Below, one piece after another: positions 63,601 through 64,000 of a DNA stretch of 64,000 nucleotides. This stretch comes from Adenophora triphylla var. japonica (Eukaryota; Streptophyta; Magnoliopsida; Asterales; Campanulaceae). The notes beneath the pieces were generated by a model. It saw only the letters and a program-made list of their open reading frames with translations, was not told the DNA's origin and ran no database searches. Numbering within the stretch: position 1 is the first letter of the stretch; each line of letters begins with the position of its first letter. The DNA lies in assembly GCA_022495995.1 (NCBI GenBank), contig JAFEMH010001357.1, forward strand, positions 189,001-253,000, read 5' to 3'. A program made the translations under genes and the position numbers.

Positions 63601-63828
63601 CTCCCTCTGTCCCAGAGAAATAAGAAAAAAAATTTGCACGAAAATTAAAAAGAAAAGTGAAAAAGGTGATGTGTTGTGAGTATTAATAGTTGGGTAGGAA
63701 AGAGAAAGTGGAGTAACTGGGTAATAGTTGTGAATAGAGACTAGTGAGTTCCATTTTCATTTTTAAAAAGTGCAGATTATTGTGAAACGTTCAAAAAAAA
63801 TGTCTTTTTGCATGTGGGATGGTGGGAG
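63601..63828. mobile_element. Stowaway-like MITE
   Basis: CTCCCTCTGTCCCAGAG to TGTGGGATGGTGGGAG, flanked by TA. Confidence 0.8.
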
Positions 63829-64000
63829 TATTTGATTACAGAGAATATGCCATTTTTCCATGAATGGTTCTTAGCAGACATTCTTATTAGATTCTAAAAC
63901 TCTGTTTCATTATTCCCCCAATTTCTCATTTCCAAATTCACTGCATTTCCCCTTTGCCCAAACTCGCTTTGTCTTCGCTTATACCCTCTCTCTCTCCTCC
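63829..64000 (+). other. Window end; possible leader of a plus-strand gene
   Basis: The last ~100 bp are C/T-rich (TTCCCCTTTGCCC, CTTATACCCTCTCTCTCTCC), like a plant 5' leader. No ATG or TATA box confirms it within the window. Confidence 0.3.

Overview
This is flowering-plant nuclear DNA, most likely from a eudicot. It has one spliced host gene, AT-rich introns and intergenic DNA, and dense layers of plant-type transposable elements. No rRNA gene, intact tRNA gene, CRISPR array or bacterial operon was seen. The species cannot be named from the sequence.

Layout. (1) 1-40,070 is a nest of LTR retrotransposons. E1 (930-6,836) and E2 (6,837-20,451) are Ty3/gypsy elements of the Tat/Ogre/Retand type with pol on the minus strand. 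Each has a minus-strand 3' LTR, a tandem-repeat-rich 3' region, and extra genes on the opposite (plus) strand, convergent with pol. E1 carries one such gene, intact (DUF7745/plant-mobile-domain-like, 4,343-5,911). E2 carries a decayed copy of it plus a second decayed, apparently intron-bearing plant-mobile-domain gene. E2 has lost reverse transcriptase and RNase H. E3 (20,452-35,144) is a Ty1/copia element, probably SIRE/Maximus-like. It sits at the broken gag-side end of E2 and carries a very long accessory gene downstream of pol. E4 (35,660-40,070) is the 5' half of another Tat-type element. LTR fragments in the opposite orientation lie at 106-929 and 35,145-35,659. (2) 40,071-54,700 is gene-free and built from small non-autonomous elements: Stowaway-like MITEs, Helitrons, a TRIM, and a locally duplicated 0.5-0.6 kb unit. 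(3) 54,763-60,898 (minus) is a complete six-exon RBP45/RBP47-type RNA-binding protein gene whose introns hold several MITEs. (4) 61,150-64,000 is its upstream region, with more MITEs, a SINE-like element and possibly the leader of a gene beyond the right edge.

The most notable observation is a promoter-like module. A 10-bp near-palindrome with core CGCRCG stands exactly 22 nt upstream of a CTATAAAT box in three different LTRs. The same palindrome, followed at the same spacing by an A/T-rich box, lies 117-159 bp upstream of each antisense accessory gene. This suggests the antisense genes are driven by copies of the element's own LTR promoter core. Other points: antisense accessory genes with splice-like introns; a hairpin block conserved between the convergent ORFs; an accessory gene in E3 with its own TATA box and 5' leader intron; and three small transposons whose insertion can be checked against homologous empty sites inside this same window.
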